Origin: JBCCBV01 sp039033855
GTDB lineage: Bacteria; Planctomycetota; Phycisphaerae; Phycisphaerales; Phycisphaeraceae
Direction: 5' to 3'
Assembly: GCA_039033855.1 (NCBI GenBank)
Contig: JBCCBV010000006.1
Location: forward strand, 1 to 64,000
Length of the DNA stretch: 64,000 nucleotides
Numbering within the stretch: position 1 is the stretch's first letter; each line of letters starts with the position of its first letter. Shown here in pieces: positions 51,089-61,939 of the stretch. Under the pieces are notes generated by a model. The model was not told where the DNA came from. It saw only the letters and a program-made list of their open reading frames with translations, and did no database searches. The translations under genes were made by a program, and so were the position numbers.

Positions 51089-52273
51089 ATGCCAACCCCG
51101 TCCGCCAAGAAGCTTGTGACCGCCCTGGCCCTGACCGCCGCCTCGCTGGCCTCCGTCGACGGCCAGGCGTGGGCCAAAGAAAAGGCCGACGGCGTTCGGG
51201 CCGAGCCTCCCGTCAGCCGGGCGCCGATTGACCGCGTCACCCGGCCGGCCGAGCGGCTGCGTTTCGACCGCATCGTGTACATCGACGCCGGCAAGCTCTT
51301 CGTCAGCGACCCCAACGGCGACAACCCCCGCCAACTCGCCGGCGGCTTACCCCACGACGCGAACGCCTGGCAGCCCGTGTGGTCGCCCGACGGGACGCAG
51401 GTCGCCTTCGTGGCGCAGTGGTTCGACCAAGAGCACACCAAGCATCGGTACGAGCTGTACACCCTCGACGCCAACGGCCGGAACCTGCGCAAGCAACTGG
51501 CCTACGACCCTTCGCTCTACTACGGCGAACTCCGCGGCGTCAGCTGGCTCGACCGCCACACCCTTGTGGTCGGCTACGGGAAGAAGCACGGCTTTGGGCA
51601 GAGCGTCGACTGGGGCCTTTACACGCTGGCGCTGAACAGCCGTAACCCGCAGCCGCTCGACGGGGTTGCGAACGGCAACACGGCCTGGCCCGCGGTTTCG
51701 CCCGACGGCAAGTCCATCGCCTACGAATACCGTGCTTCGACCCAGCACCACTGGAAGGTCCGCGTTGTGGATCGCGACACCGGCCAGGACCGGCCGCTAA
51801 CCACATCTGGCTATGGAGAACAGCGCCACCCCCGCTGGTCTCCCGACGGACAACGGCTGACCTTCCACAAGAAGTGGGGCAGCGACACGCAGGTGTATCT
51901 CATCGACGCCGACGGGACCGGGCAGCAGCAGTTGACCTGGCCCGACCCCGACGACAACGCCCTGACGCCAGCCGAAGACTCATTCGATGCGTCCTGGGCG
52001 CCCGACGGCGAAAGCCTGCTCATGGTCCGCCGGGTCGACGGCTACGGCGGGCTGGTCGAGCTGGACCTGGTCAGCGGGGAAACGATCGCGTTCGAGGTCC
52101 AGGACTCGCATATCAAGACGCCATCGTTCAACCCCCGGTATGCCGGCCCGGTGGTGCAAACGTCCGAACGACCGCAGCGGGTCGAGCGGAACCGGCCTCA
52201 AAGGCCGATCGAAGTGAACGGTCGCGACCGCGTTGTGGTTCCCGCCGAGCCCGCGCCGCGGCGTCGACGCTAG
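51089..52273 (+). CDS. exported TolB-like beta-propeller protein
   Basis: A 394-residue protein with a signal peptide (about 1-28, ending 'GQAWAKE') and repeated PD40/WD40-like blades: 'WQPVWSPDGTQVAFVAQW', 'WPAVSPDGKSIAYEYR', 'RHPRWSPDGQRLTFHKKWG', 'FDASWAPDGESLLMVRR'. This is the TolB C-terminal propeller architecture, without the TolB N-terminal domain. The C-terminus is Arg/Pro-rich. GAGGA lies about 10 nt upstream of the ATG. It could bind proteins or sugars in the periplasm; no Tol-Pal genes are adjacent. Confidence 0.82.
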   Translation: MPTPSAKKLVTALALTAASLASVDGQAWAKEKADGVRAEPPVSRAPIDRVTRPAERLRFDRIVYIDAGKLFVSDPNGDNPRQLAGGLPHDANAWQPVWSPDGTQVAFVAQWFDQEHTKHRYELYTLDANGRNLRKQLAYDPSLYYGELRGVSWLDRHTLVVGYGKKHGFGQSVDWGLYTLALNSRNPQPLDGVANGNTAWPAVSPDGKSIAYEYRASTQHHWKVRVVDRDTGQDRPLTTSGYGEQRHPRWSPDGQRLTFHKKWGSDTQVYLIDADGTGQQQLTWPDPDDNALTPAEDSFDASWAPDGESLLMVRRVDGYGGLVELDLVSGETIAFEVQDSHIKTPSFNPRYAGPVVQTSERPQRVERNRPQRPIEVNGRDRVVVPAEPAPRRRR

Positions 52274-52291
52274 TCGTTTGGGCGATGTAAC

Positions 52292-55024
52292 TCAGCCGGT
52301 GTTGCGCAAGCCCGTGGCGAGCGCCTGGATCGAGCGCCGCAGCGCCCGGTCGAGGCGCTCGATTTCGTCGGGGTTCTCGCGCGTGGATCGCCGGGCGAGG
52401 AGTTCGAGTTGGATCAGGTTGAGCAGGTCCAGGTACGGGGTGCGCACGCGGACGGTGCGCTGCAGCCAAGGGATGGCGTCGAGCAGCGTGTCGCGTTGTT
52501 GCAAAGCCAGGACGGCGGTGCGCGAACGCTCGAACTCTTCGCCGAGTTGCCGGACCAAGGCGCGGGCGGGTTCGGGGTTGTCGGCGCGGTCGGCGTACTG
52601 CTGGGCGATGGCCGGGTCGCACCGAGCGAGGGCGAGCGCGGCGTTGTCGATCACGGCCCGGAACCACGCCCAGTTTTGATAGAGCGACTTGGCCACGGCC
52701 TGCTGCGGGGGCGAGCACGCGTGGTACGCCGAGCCCAGGCCGTAGAAGGCGTTGATCGGCGCCCGCAACTGGTTGAGGGCGAAGGTGAAGGGGATGGCGC
52801 GAAGGTCTTCGAGCGAGTCGAGACCGCGGCGACGGCTGGGGCGCGAGCCCAGGTTCATGCGATCGACGTGCGGCAGCGGGCTGCACTCGCGCAGCAGCGG
52901 GATGAAGCCCGGCGAACTCACGAATCCGCGATAGGCCTGCTCGGCGGTCTTGGCCATCGTGGCCAGCAGTCGGCGCGCGTCGGCGTCGACCGATGCCTCG
53001 GCGTTGGAGACGGTCAGCGTGCCCCAGAAAAGCTGCTGGAGGTGTCGGCGGGCGATGTCGGGGTCGTCGTAACGTTCGGCGATGACCTCGCCCTGCTCGG
53101 TGAGTCGCAGTCGTCCTCCAAGCGACGCCGCGGGCAGGGATTGGATGGCGCGGGCGGCCGGGCCCCCGCCGCGCCCGATGGCGCCGCCTCGGCCGTGGAA
53201 CACAGTGAGCTTGAGGTCGTATTCGCGGGCGACCTCGGCCAGGCGTTCCTGGCACTGGTACAGGGCCCAGTTGGAGGCGAGGTACCCGCCGTCTTTGGCG
53301 CTGTCGGAGTAGCCGACCATGCATTCGAGCCGGCCGGCGGTGGCCTCGACGTGCACGCGGTATGCGGGCTCGGCCAAGGCGTTGCGCAGGAGCGTTTCGG
53401 CTTGCTGCAGGTCGCCGATAGTCTCAAACAACGCAGACACCGGCATGGGCGTGGGCGCCAGGTCCTGGCCGCCGGGCGTGCCGGGGAGCCGGAGCAGCCA
53501 GAGCGCGGCCAGCAGGTCGCTGGCCTGGTGGGTCATGCTGACGATGAGGTTGCCCAGGGCCTCGGCCCGGCCTTGCCTGGAAAAGCGTGCGAGCAGCGTC
53601 ATGAGGCGCAAGAGGTCTTTCACCGGCTCGGGCATGTCGGCCGACTTGAGCCGTTGCGGGGCGTCGGCGGGAATCGGCTTGCGCAGCGCGGCCCGGCGGC
53701 CGGCGTCGTCTAGCTTGGCGTAAGCGGTTTCGACGCCCATCGCACGCAGGGCCTCGTCTACCGCTTCGGTGATGTCGGTCGAATTGATGCGGATGTCCAG
53801 CCGCATCAGGTGCAGGCCGAACACCTGGGCGCGGTCGCGCCAGCGGGCCAGGGCGCCTTCGGTGAGTTCGTCGTGGCCGGCGTCGCGCAAGGCCCGGTCG
53901 AGGTTGCGCAGGTCGCACTCGAACTCGGCCGAGGATGCGTAGCCGATCGAGGCGCCTTGCTGGGTGCGGTCGGTTGTCGCGCGCAAGCGATGATCGATGA
54001 CCGCGAGCCACTGGACCAACCACTCCTGCGGGTGCAGCTTGGCGACCGCGTGGGCGAGGGTGGCGTCGGCGGCGCAGGCCTGGTCGATGTCGTGCTTGAG
54101 CCATTCCGGGAGGCCGGCTTGCGGGGCGGAAACGGTGAGCCTTCGGCGCGTTCGGCGGCATTCGCGCCGGTGCAGACGCACGGCGACCTGCCGAAGTCTT
54201 TCGAGCGTCTTGCGGGTGACGGCCGAGGTGACAAACGGGTTGCCGTCGCGGTCGCCGCCGATCCACACGCCGAACCGCAGCGGGCGGAAGCGGTCGCGGG
54301 CTTCGGCGTCGTGCAACCCAAACGCCTGGCGGGCCTCGTCGAGAATCGAAGGCGCCACGCGCCACGCCGAGCGTACCGCGAAGAGGGTGCGCCGCAGCTC
54401 TTCCATCACGCTCGGTTTGCGCGGAGAAATGGGGTCGGTGTACCAAAGGGAAGACAGGTCGCGGCCCATGCGGTCGAGCCGTTTCTTGCGGGCCCGGGGG
54501 CGGGGGTCGGGCGGGTCGAGCAAGACCAGGTCGCGGCGCAACCGGCGGAGGGCGCGGCGCGAGCTGCGGCGCTTGGCCTCGGTCGGGTGGCCAGTGAAGA
54601 CGGGCTCGATCGACAAGCTGGCCAGCAGCGCGCGGCGGTCTTTGTCGGACCGGCCGGCGAGGGCGTCGGCGGCTTGGGCGAGGGTTTCACGCTGGCGGTC
54701 GTCGCGCTCACGCCGGTGCAGCACGCGTCCGCGGTGGCGATCTTCGGCGAGGTTGGCCAGGTCGAAGAACAACCCCATGGCGTGCGCCAGTTCGGCCAGT
54801 CGGTCGGTCGGTTGGGCGGCCAGCAGGTCGGCGACGGCTCCGAGCGCATCCGGGTCGTCGGCGAGGCGCTGGTTGGCCATGTGGCGCAGGTCGCGGAGCA
54901 TGGTACGCAGCGCGGCCCCGCCGTGCTCGTCGAGGAGTCGGTGGAACTGCCAGCCGAGCAGGCGGACATCGCGTCGGAGCGGGCGGTCCCCGTCCAGGAG
55001 GTGGCGGCTGGCGTATTCGGTCAT
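52292..55024 (-). CDS. ppc: phosphoenolpyruvate carboxylase
   Basis: A 910-residue PEPC. The catalytic His loop is 'EPVFTGHPTEAKRR' with H146, near the position of His138 in the E. coli enzyme, which favours the ATG at 55024 over a TTG at 55075 that overlaps the upstream stop. Other signatures: 'GVWIGGDRDGNPFVT', 'GYSDSAKDGGYLASNW', 'LTVFHGRGGAIGRGGGP' and the C-terminal 'NTG'. It carboxylates PEP with bicarbonate to oxaloacetate. It is the last gene of an operon with an SbtA-like bicarbonate transporter, an SbtB-like PII protein and a winged-helix regulator, which would supply its substrate. Confidence 0.95.
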   Translation of the reverse strand: MTEYASRHLLDGDRPLRRDVRLLGWQFHRLLDEHGGAALRTMLRDLRHMANQRLADDPDALGAVADLLAAQPTDRLAELAHAMGLFFDLANLAEDRHRGRVLHRRERDDRQRETLAQAADALAGRSDKDRRALLASLSIEPVFTGHPTEAKRRSSRRALRRLRRDLVLLDPPDPRPRARKKRLDRMGRDLSSLWYTDPISPRKPSVMEELRRTLFAVRSAWRVAPSILDEARQAFGLHDAEARDRFRPLRFGVWIGGDRDGNPFVTSAVTRKTLERLRQVAVRLHRRECRRTRRRLTVSAPQAGLPEWLKHDIDQACAADATLAHAVAKLHPQEWLVQWLAVIDHRLRATTDRTQQGASIGYASSAEFECDLRNLDRALRDAGHDELTEGALARWRDRAQVFGLHLMRLDIRINSTDITEAVDEALRAMGVETAYAKLDDAGRRAALRKPIPADAPQRLKSADMPEPVKDLLRLMTLLARFSRQGRAEALGNLIVSMTHQASDLLAALWLLRLPGTPGGQDLAPTPMPVSALFETIGDLQQAETLLRNALAEPAYRVHVEATAGRLECMVGYSDSAKDGGYLASNWALYQCQERLAEVAREYDLKLTVFHGRGGAIGRGGGPAARAIQSLPAASLGGRLRLTEQGEVIAERYDDPDIARRHLQQLFWGTLTVSNAEASVDADARRLLATMAKTAEQAYRGFVSSPGFIPLLRECSPLPHVDRMNLGSRPSRRRGLDSLEDLRAIPFTFALNQLRAPINAFYGLGSAYHACSPPQQAVAKSLYQNWAWFRAVIDNAALALARCDPAIAQQYADRADNPEPARALVRQLGEEFERSRTAVLALQQRDTLLDAIPWLQRTVRVRTPYLDLLNLIQLELLARRSTRENPDEIERLDRALRRSIQALATGLRNTG

Positions 55025-55071
55025 GGCAAGAGCGGTTTGCGTTGGGCAGGCCGTGGTCTGGCGCGCGTGGA

Positions 55072-55383
55072 TCAAGCGGGCGGCGGGTCGTTCACCATCG
55101 ATAACAGGTCCCCCACCCGGCGGTGCGACTCTAACGGGTGACGCAACTTCGGGCGGGTGCGCACGCGGTAGGCGTTTTGCCGGCCGACCCGTCGGCGGTG
55201 GATCACGCCAGCCTCTTCGAGTTCGGCCACGATGCGCTGCACGGCCCGCTCGGTGATGCCGACGCTCGCCGCCACATCACGCAGGCGCACCTCGGGGTCG
55301 CGGTGCAGGCAGATCAGCACGTGGGCGTGGTTGGTCAGGAACGTCCAGCTCGGGCCTTGGGGTTTTGCGGGCGTGTGTGCCAT
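55072..55383 (-). CDS. winged-helix transcriptional regulator
   Basis: A 103-residue protein with a single winged helix-turn-helix: 'NHAHVLICLHRDPEVRLRDVAASVGITERAVQRIVAELEEAG' (recognition helix in 'ITERAVQRIVAEL') and wing 'VIHRRRVGRQNAYRV'. No ligand domain is present. GGGGGA lies about 6 nt upstream of the ATG. It sits between sbtB and ppc with 10 bp to the former, so it belongs to the operon and is the natural candidate for binding the palindrome upstream of sbtA. Confidence 0.82.
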   Translation of the reverse strand: MAHTPAKPQGPSWTFLTNHAHVLICLHRDPEVRLRDVAASVGITERAVQRIVAELEEAGVIHRRRVGRQNAYRVRTRPKLRHPLESHRRVGDLLSMVNDPPPA

Positions 55384-55393
55384 GAGGTTCCCC

Positions 55394-55690
55394 CTATTCG
55401 TTGCGGATGAGCTGGGCGTCGGAAATCAGGCACAGCCCGCCGAAGCGGAGCAGCACGGGTTCGAGCGCGGCGGTCAGGTCCGGAAGGCGGTCGGCTTCGC
55501 ACGTGGTGAGGATGCACCGGTTGACCAGGGCGTCGGACAGCTCGCCGCCGTCGCGTGCGCCGCGGTCGCCGAAGCCGGCCACGGCCTCGAACACGGTGAA
55601 GCCCGGCACGCCCTGGTTGCGGAGCAGGTCGAGCACCACGTGTTCGTGCGGCTTGCCGATGACAATCTCGATGCGTTTCACGTTGCGCAT
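55394..55690 (-). CDS. sbtB: SbtB-like PII-family signalling protein
   Basis: A 98-residue GlnB-like ferredoxin-fold protein. 'KRIEIVIGKPHEHVVLDLLRNQGVPGFTVFEAVAGFGDRGAR' matches the SbtB pattern in which the T-loop follows 'GYTV', and the end is 'LLRFGGLCLISDAQLI'. It lacks the C-terminal Cys-containing extension found in some cyanobacterial SbtB proteins and the PII uridylylation Tyr. SbtB binds adenine nucleotides (cAMP, ATP, ADP) and controls SbtA. It lies 22 bp downstream of the sbtA-like gene. Confidence 0.85.
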   Translation of the reverse strand: MRNVKRIEIVIGKPHEHVVLDLLRNQGVPGFTVFEAVAGFGDRGARDGGELSDALVNRCILTTCEADRLPDLTAALEPVLLRFGGLCLISDAQLIRNE

Positions 55691-55712
55691 GGCGGGTCTT
55701 TCCGATGGGGGG

Positions 55713-56711
55713 TCACCCGGCGCCGATGCCCAGCTGCGCGATCAGCCAGGCGTACATCGGGATGCCCAAAATGATGTTGAACGGGAACGTCACGCCCAGG
55801 GCCAGGGGCACGTAGATCGATGGGTTCGCCTGCGGCAACGCCAGCCGTAGCGCCGCGGGCACGGCGATGTACGACGCCGAGCCGAACAAGATCGCCAGCA
55901 GCAGCGCGTCGCCCGCCCCGAGGCCCAGCAACCAGGCCATGCCCACGCCAATCAGGCCTTGCAGCACGGCGACCACGATGCCAAACCCGATCAGGAATAC
56001 GCCGGCCCGTTTGAGGTCGCCCAGCCGCCGGGCGGCGATCAGGCCCATGTCGAGCAGGAACAGGCACAGCACGCCCTTGAATGGGTCGTATACCAACGGC
56101 GAAACCGAGTCCCAGCCCTGCTGCCCGGTGGCGTAGCCGATGACCATGGAGCCGATGAGCAGGATCACGGCGCCGTTGAGCGTGGCCTCGCTCACAAGTT
56201 GTTTCCATTCGATCCCGGGCAGCGAGGCGGCAGCATTCTTCGTTTCACGAGAACGTGCAGCGGCGCGGTTCGTGGCCAAGCGGGCCAGCAAGACGCCCGA
56301 GACAATGGCGGGCGACTCCATGAGCGCCATCGCAGCGACCATGTAACCGGAATAAGCGATGCCGGACTGGTTGAGGTACGCCACGGCCGTGATGAACGTG
56401 ACCGCGGAGATCGAGCCGAACGTCGCGGCGATGGCGGCGGCGTCTTCGGTCCCTAGGCGGGTGCGCAGCAAGGCGAAGGCGCCGAACGGCATCAGGAACG
56501 ACGCGAGCATAGCGGCGCCCAGCACGGCGAGCGCCTGGCCGTCGATCCCGCCGAGCGACAGCTTGTACCCGCCGTAGAGGCCGATGGACATCAGGAGATA
56601 GAGCGACAGCAGGCGCGCGGCGGGCCTGGGCATCTCCAGGTCGCTGCGGACCAGCGTGGCGAAGGCGCCGAGGAAGAAAAACAGGATGGCCGGGCTGAGC
56701 AGGGAGTCCAT
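55713..56711 (-). CDS. sbtA: SbtA-like sodium-dependent bicarbonate transporter
   Basis: A 332-residue membrane protein of the SbtA (DUF897) family, with about ten hydrophobic helices in two inverted halves ('SPAILFFFLGAFATLVRSDLEMP', 'LYLLMSIGLYGGYKLSL', 'FGSISAVTFITAVAYL', 'MVAAMALMESPAIVSGVLLARL', 'FLLDMGLIAARRLGDL', 'FGSASYIAVPAALRLALP', 'LGVTFPFNIILGIPMY'). The Ser-rich crossover segments and 'MESPA' are family-typical. First gene of sbtA-sbtB-wHTH-ppc. A GTG 24 nt upstream is an alternative start. It should import bicarbonate with sodium. Confidence 0.88.
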   Translation of the reverse strand: MDSLLSPAILFFFLGAFATLVRSDLEMPRPAARLLSLYLLMSIGLYGGYKLSLGGIDGQALAVLGAAMLASFLMPFGAFALLRTRLGTEDAAAIAATFGSISAVTFITAVAYLNQSGIAYSGYMVAAMALMESPAIVSGVLLARLATNRAAARSRETKNAAASLPGIEWKQLVSEATLNGAVILLIGSMVIGYATGQQGWDSVSPLVYDPFKGVLCLFLLDMGLIAARRLGDLKRAGVFLIGFGIVVAVLQGLIGVGMAWLLGLGAGDALLLAILFGSASYIAVPAALRLALPQANPSIYVPLALGVTFPFNIILGIPMYAWLIAQLGIGAG

Positions 56712-56740
56712 GCGAGGAGCCGCCGAAGAACGCACATTTT

Positions 56741-56762
56741 TACACGAATCTTGTTTCGTGTA
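56741..56762 (-). promoter_or_regulatory. 22-bp palindrome (operator candidate) upstream of sbtA
   Basis: TACACGAA-N6-TTCGTGTA, perfect 8-bp arms, 29 bp before the sbtA ATG and overlapping an AT-rich promoter-like stretch. The only palindrome of this quality in the 306-bp gap between sbtA and the next gene; the rest of the gap has no gene. Size and symmetry fit a dimeric winged-helix protein. Confidence 0.6.
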
Positions 56763-57016
56763 TTGAGGTGCGCAAAATAGGCACCATCCCGTTTCCTGTC
56801 AAGCAGAAACATCTGGCATGGGGTGTCGGTACGGATGGGTGATTCAAGCCTAAAGAGGCCAGTCGCCCGAGGTTTCTTCTGGCGGCCAGCAAGGCGATCC
56901 GGCTTCGAATAGCCCTGAAGGTGCGCGAGCCTGCCCGGTCGCCTCCCGCGCAAAGCGCCGTTCGTCGAGGGAACCCTCGGCTGGCGGTGTTGCCTGTTGC
57001 CTCACGCCATCCGGTC

Positions 57017-57520
57017 CTAGCCCCCCGCGTGTTGAGTGGCTGCAGGCGCTACAGGCGCCTCCGCGGGCTCAGACAAGCGAAACATGGGAACTTGCTCAGA
57101 CCTGTCGATGACAAAGCGAGCCGATTGCCGGCTGTAGCCTTCGCACCCGACGATGTCGCCCAAGCCAATACTTCTCGGTTGTTCGTACCAGCCCACAACT
57201 TCCTTGCGAAAGACAAAAACCACGAGATTCACCCCATCAGACGACTCAATCGTGGTCCTGCCAAACCCAGGCCATGGGAAACCCAGGCACTTCTCCACAT
57301 TCGCTTGGGACGAGTAGCAGCCAAACACATGCACCCGGTCCCAACTGAACTCGTGGTCTGCGGCGAAGTCGAATGTTGTTGCACCAGACGCTACCGCTCG
57401 CTCCAGACGATCTCCCACCGAAGGCGCCTTGCCACGCCCATCGGACCCGACATGAACAATAGAGAGAACGAGGAAACCAAGCAGCAAAGCCAGCACAATG
57501 CACAGACCTACGTACTTCAT
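57017..57520 (-). CDS. small membrane-anchored hypothetical protein
   Basis: A 167-residue protein with an N-terminal membrane helix (about 3-22) and a soluble exported domain with two to four cysteines ('VFGCYSSQANVEKCLGFPWPGFG', 'IVGCEGYSRQSARFVIDRSE'), possibly disulfide-linked. The C-terminal 20 residues are Pro/Ala-rich. No family recognised. GC content is lower than in the flanking genes. It follows typA on the same strand, 77 bp downstream of its stop. Confidence 0.6.
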   Translation of the reverse strand: MKYVGLCIVLALLLGFLVLSIVHVGSDGRGKAPSVGDRLERAVASGATTFDFAADHEFSWDRVHVFGCYSSQANVEKCLGFPWPGFGRTTIESSDGVNLVVFVFRKEVVGWYEQPRSIGLGDIVGCEGYSRQSARFVIDRSEQVPMFRLSEPAEAPVAPAATQHAGG

Positions 57521-57539
57521 GCTTAGAGCTCACCGGGTC

Positions 57540-57557
57540 AAAAAGGGTTGAACACCC
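57540..57557 (-). terminator. weak terminator-like hairpin after typA
   Basis: In the minus-strand transcript GGGT-loop-ACCC (57557-57545) is followed by five U residues. The stem is only 4 bp, so it is a weak candidate. Confidence 0.3.
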
Positions 57558-57596
57558 GGAACTCAGATCTGTATCTAGGACGTGTTTAACTGTGCC

Positions 57597-59552
<1,956 letters not shown>

Positions 59553-59565
59553 GGGCGGGAGGATA
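59553..59565 (-). promoter_or_regulatory. -10-like box TATCCT 7 nt before typA ATG (predicted leaderless start)
   Basis: On the minus strand TATCCT (59565-59560), 7 nt, ATG at 59552; no Shine-Dalgarno sequence. Confidence 0.45.
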
Positions 59566-59613
59566 GCGGGGGCGGCCGGCCGGCCCGGCAAACCCGAGTC
59601 GAATCGGTTCGGA

Positions 59614-59626
59614 TAGCCTGCGAGGC
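59614..59626 (+). promoter_or_regulatory. -10-like box TAGCCT 7 nt before ATG (predicted leaderless start)
   Basis: TAGCCT at 59614-59619 is followed by 7 nt and the ATG at 59627. Together with the box on the opposite strand it makes a 74-bp divergent promoter region with typA. Confidence 0.45.
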
Positions 59627-61843
59627 ATGCAAATTCGCCTTCGCGAGCGTGGCTCGGTTCGCCGAGCGGGGCCGGCAGGGTTGGCCAGAGCCGGGCTGGC
59701 TCGGGGGGTCGGCTTGGCGGTCCTGGCGGTGTTGGCGGCCGTGTCGCTCGGCTGGATTGCCGGTTGCACGGCAGGGGGCGGGGATGGTCTGGCATCGGTT
59801 GAAGTGGGCGATCCGCCGGTGGCGTTGACCGCCGAGCCGGGGCGGGATCGGAGCCATACCTGGTGGTTCCCGCCGGGCGCCGATGCGTACGACATCCCCC
59901 ACGCCGGGGGCGTGCGGGTGCGGGCGGACGACCCCGAGCTCATGGCCTGGCTGGCGGCGCAGACGCCGATGCACCTGTTGGAGCTGCCCGCGGTGGGGGC
60001 ACGCTACGGCGAGCGCACGCTGGTGGTCCTGCTGCCCTGGCCGCATTACGCGGAGCTCGTGGTCGAGCCTTCAGGTCCCAAGCCCCCCCCGGAAGCAGAC
60101 CGGGCCGAGCCCGACGCTTTGGCGCAGACCCGCGTTGGCGTGCGCATCACGTTCCCGAAAGGTCGAGACTACGCCACGCCTTGCGCCGTCGTGGCGGTGT
60201 GGGTCGGGGCGGGAGAGCTGGCGGTGGCGCAGGCGTTCCGCGACTGGCGGTCGAGTTCAGTGGACCTGGGCGCCATCCCCCCCGCCAAGCCGATGGGTCA
60301 GCACGCGCTCGAGAACCCGAGAATGGAGCGGCTGTTCGGGGCCGTGCATCTATACGCGTGGGGCGACCCGTTGTTCTGCCGATTGGATGTGCCGCGTCGT
60401 CAGTGGAAGGCGTTGGCGGCGGACGTGGTCAAAGCCGAGCCCGGCACAACGGCCGGCGACTGGTCGGCAGCGCTTACGGCCGAGCAACGCACCCTGTTTG
60501 AAGAGCTCGGCGCGTCGGAGTGGCCTGCCGACTACCTGACGCGCGAAGCGGCTCGGGTGATCTCGCATCGTCTGCGCGATCGCGCATGGCTGAATCAACC
60601 GGAAGACCGGCCGCTGGCCGAGGTCATCGCGGCGAACAAAGTGGCGCTGTACCAGGCGTTTCCCGGCCGGCTGAATCCGCTGGAGACATGGGGGAACTCG
60701 ATCTCACCCGAGATGCTCCGGCAGATCCACGACGCGGGCGTGGAGCGGGCCCTTGTGCTGGCTTCGGACCTGATGCCCGACGCCCCGGTACCCGAATCCG
60801 CCTTGCTCGCCAAGAAGTACGGCTACCTGCTCGGTAGGTACGACAGCTACCACAGCGTCCACAGCCCCGACGCCGCCCCGAACAGCACGTGGGATACGGC
60901 GCAGTTTGATCGCGATGCGTACGAGACCGGGCGGGTGATCCGCGCCGACGGAAGCGGCAAACCCGGGTTCAAACGTCGCGGCTACCACTTTGCGCCCAGC
61001 GCGGCCAGGCGTTACGTCGAAGCACGCGTCAACCACATGATGGCAGGCACGCCCCACGCGGCGTGGTTCGTCGATTGCGACGCCGCCTACGAGTACTTCG
61101 ACGACTACCACCCCGACCGCAACACAACACGTGTCGACGACGTGCGGGCCCGCCAAGATCGCTTGCGTTGGATAGCTCAGACGCACGGTCTGGTCGTCGG
61201 CAGCGAAGGCGGGTCGGCATTGTTCGCCGATGTCATCCGCTTTGGTCACGGCGTGGACACGCCATACATCGGCCACTTGGACCCGGCGTTCCGCGACCCC
61301 GACAGCGAGCACTTCCTGGGCAAGCACTGGCCACCCGAGGCGCCGACGCTTTCGTTCGAGGCCGTGCCGGTGCCGGCGTCGATGCTCCGCCCGTACTTCA
61401 GCCCGGCCGATCGGGTGCCGCTCTACCGCGCCGCGCTCGGGGACGAAGTCGTCACCAGCCACCACTGGGGGTTCGACTCGCTGAAGTTCAGCAACGTCGC
61501 CACCGACCGCGCGCTCCTGGAAGCGGTGCACGGCACGGCGCCGATGTTTCACGTGGAACGTTCGACGTGGCCGCAGCGCAAGAACGTGATCGCCCAGCGC
61601 GCAGGGTTCTGGTTCGAACTGCACCGCCGGGTGGCCTCGACGCCAATGGTCTCATTTGAGTGCCTGACCGACGACCGCCTGGTCCAGCGGGCGCGCTACC
61701 TTGGCGAAGGCATCGACGTGACCGTGACCGCCAACTTCCGCGATCAGGCGTGGGAGCGCTTTCCACCCCGCTCGGCCACGGCCGTCGACGCGATCACCGG
61801 CGAAACCTGGCGGCTCAAACCCGAAGCCACGCCCGAGCGCTAA
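59627..61843 (+). CDS. lipoprotein glycosidase related to GH101/GH129
   Basis: A 738-residue exported protein with a lipoprotein signal ('VSLGWIAGC', Cys about residue 47). A beta-rich N-terminal region (about 60-230) precedes a barrel with the sequence order of the GH101/GH129-related alpha-N-acetylgalactosaminidases: 'GRYDSYHSVHSP', 'AAWFVDCDAAYEYFDDYHP' (nucleophile candidate D483 or D485) and 'GLVVGSEGG' (acid/base candidate E527, 42-44 residues later), then 'VPLYRAALGDEVVTSHHWG'. Such enzymes act on GalNAc-containing glycans such as mucin-type sugars. The family call rests on motif order; activity is inferred. Confidence 0.6.
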   Translation: MQIRLRERGSVRRAGPAGLARAGLARGVGLAVLAVLAAVSLGWIAGCTAGGGDGLASVEVGDPPVALTAEPGRDRSHTWWFPPGADAYDIPHAGGVRVRADDPELMAWLAAQTPMHLLELPAVGARYGERTLVVLLPWPHYAELVVEPSGPKPPPEADRAEPDALAQTRVGVRITFPKGRDYATPCAVVAVWVGAGELAVAQAFRDWRSSSVDLGAIPPAKPMGQHALENPRMERLFGAVHLYAWGDPLFCRLDVPRRQWKALAADVVKAEPGTTAGDWSAALTAEQRTLFEELGASEWPADYLTREAARVISHRLRDRAWLNQPEDRPLAEVIAANKVALYQAFPGRLNPLETWGNSISPEMLRQIHDAGVERALVLASDLMPDAPVPESALLAKKYGYLLGRYDSYHSVHSPDAAPNSTWDTAQFDRDAYETGRVIRADGSGKPGFKRRGYHFAPSAARRYVEARVNHMMAGTPHAAWFVDCDAAYEYFDDYHPDRNTTRVDDVRARQDRLRWIAQTHGLVVGSEGGSALFADVIRFGHGVDTPYIGHLDPAFRDPDSEHFLGKHWPPEAPTLSFEAVPVPASMLRPYFSPADRVPLYRAALGDEVVTSHHWGFDSLKFSNVATDRALLEAVHGTAPMFHVERSTWPQRKNVIAQRAGFWFELHRRVASTPMVSFECLTDDRLVQRARYLGEGIDVTVTANFRDQAWERFPPRSATAVDAITGETWRLKPEATPER

Positions 61844-61939
61844 GCCCACGCCGCCACGGCTGCCGACGACGTCCGCTCGGCTCGTTGGCCTGTCGATAGC
61901 ATCCTCACGCGTCCCGGTTGGGCGCACGGAGCCGCCGGC

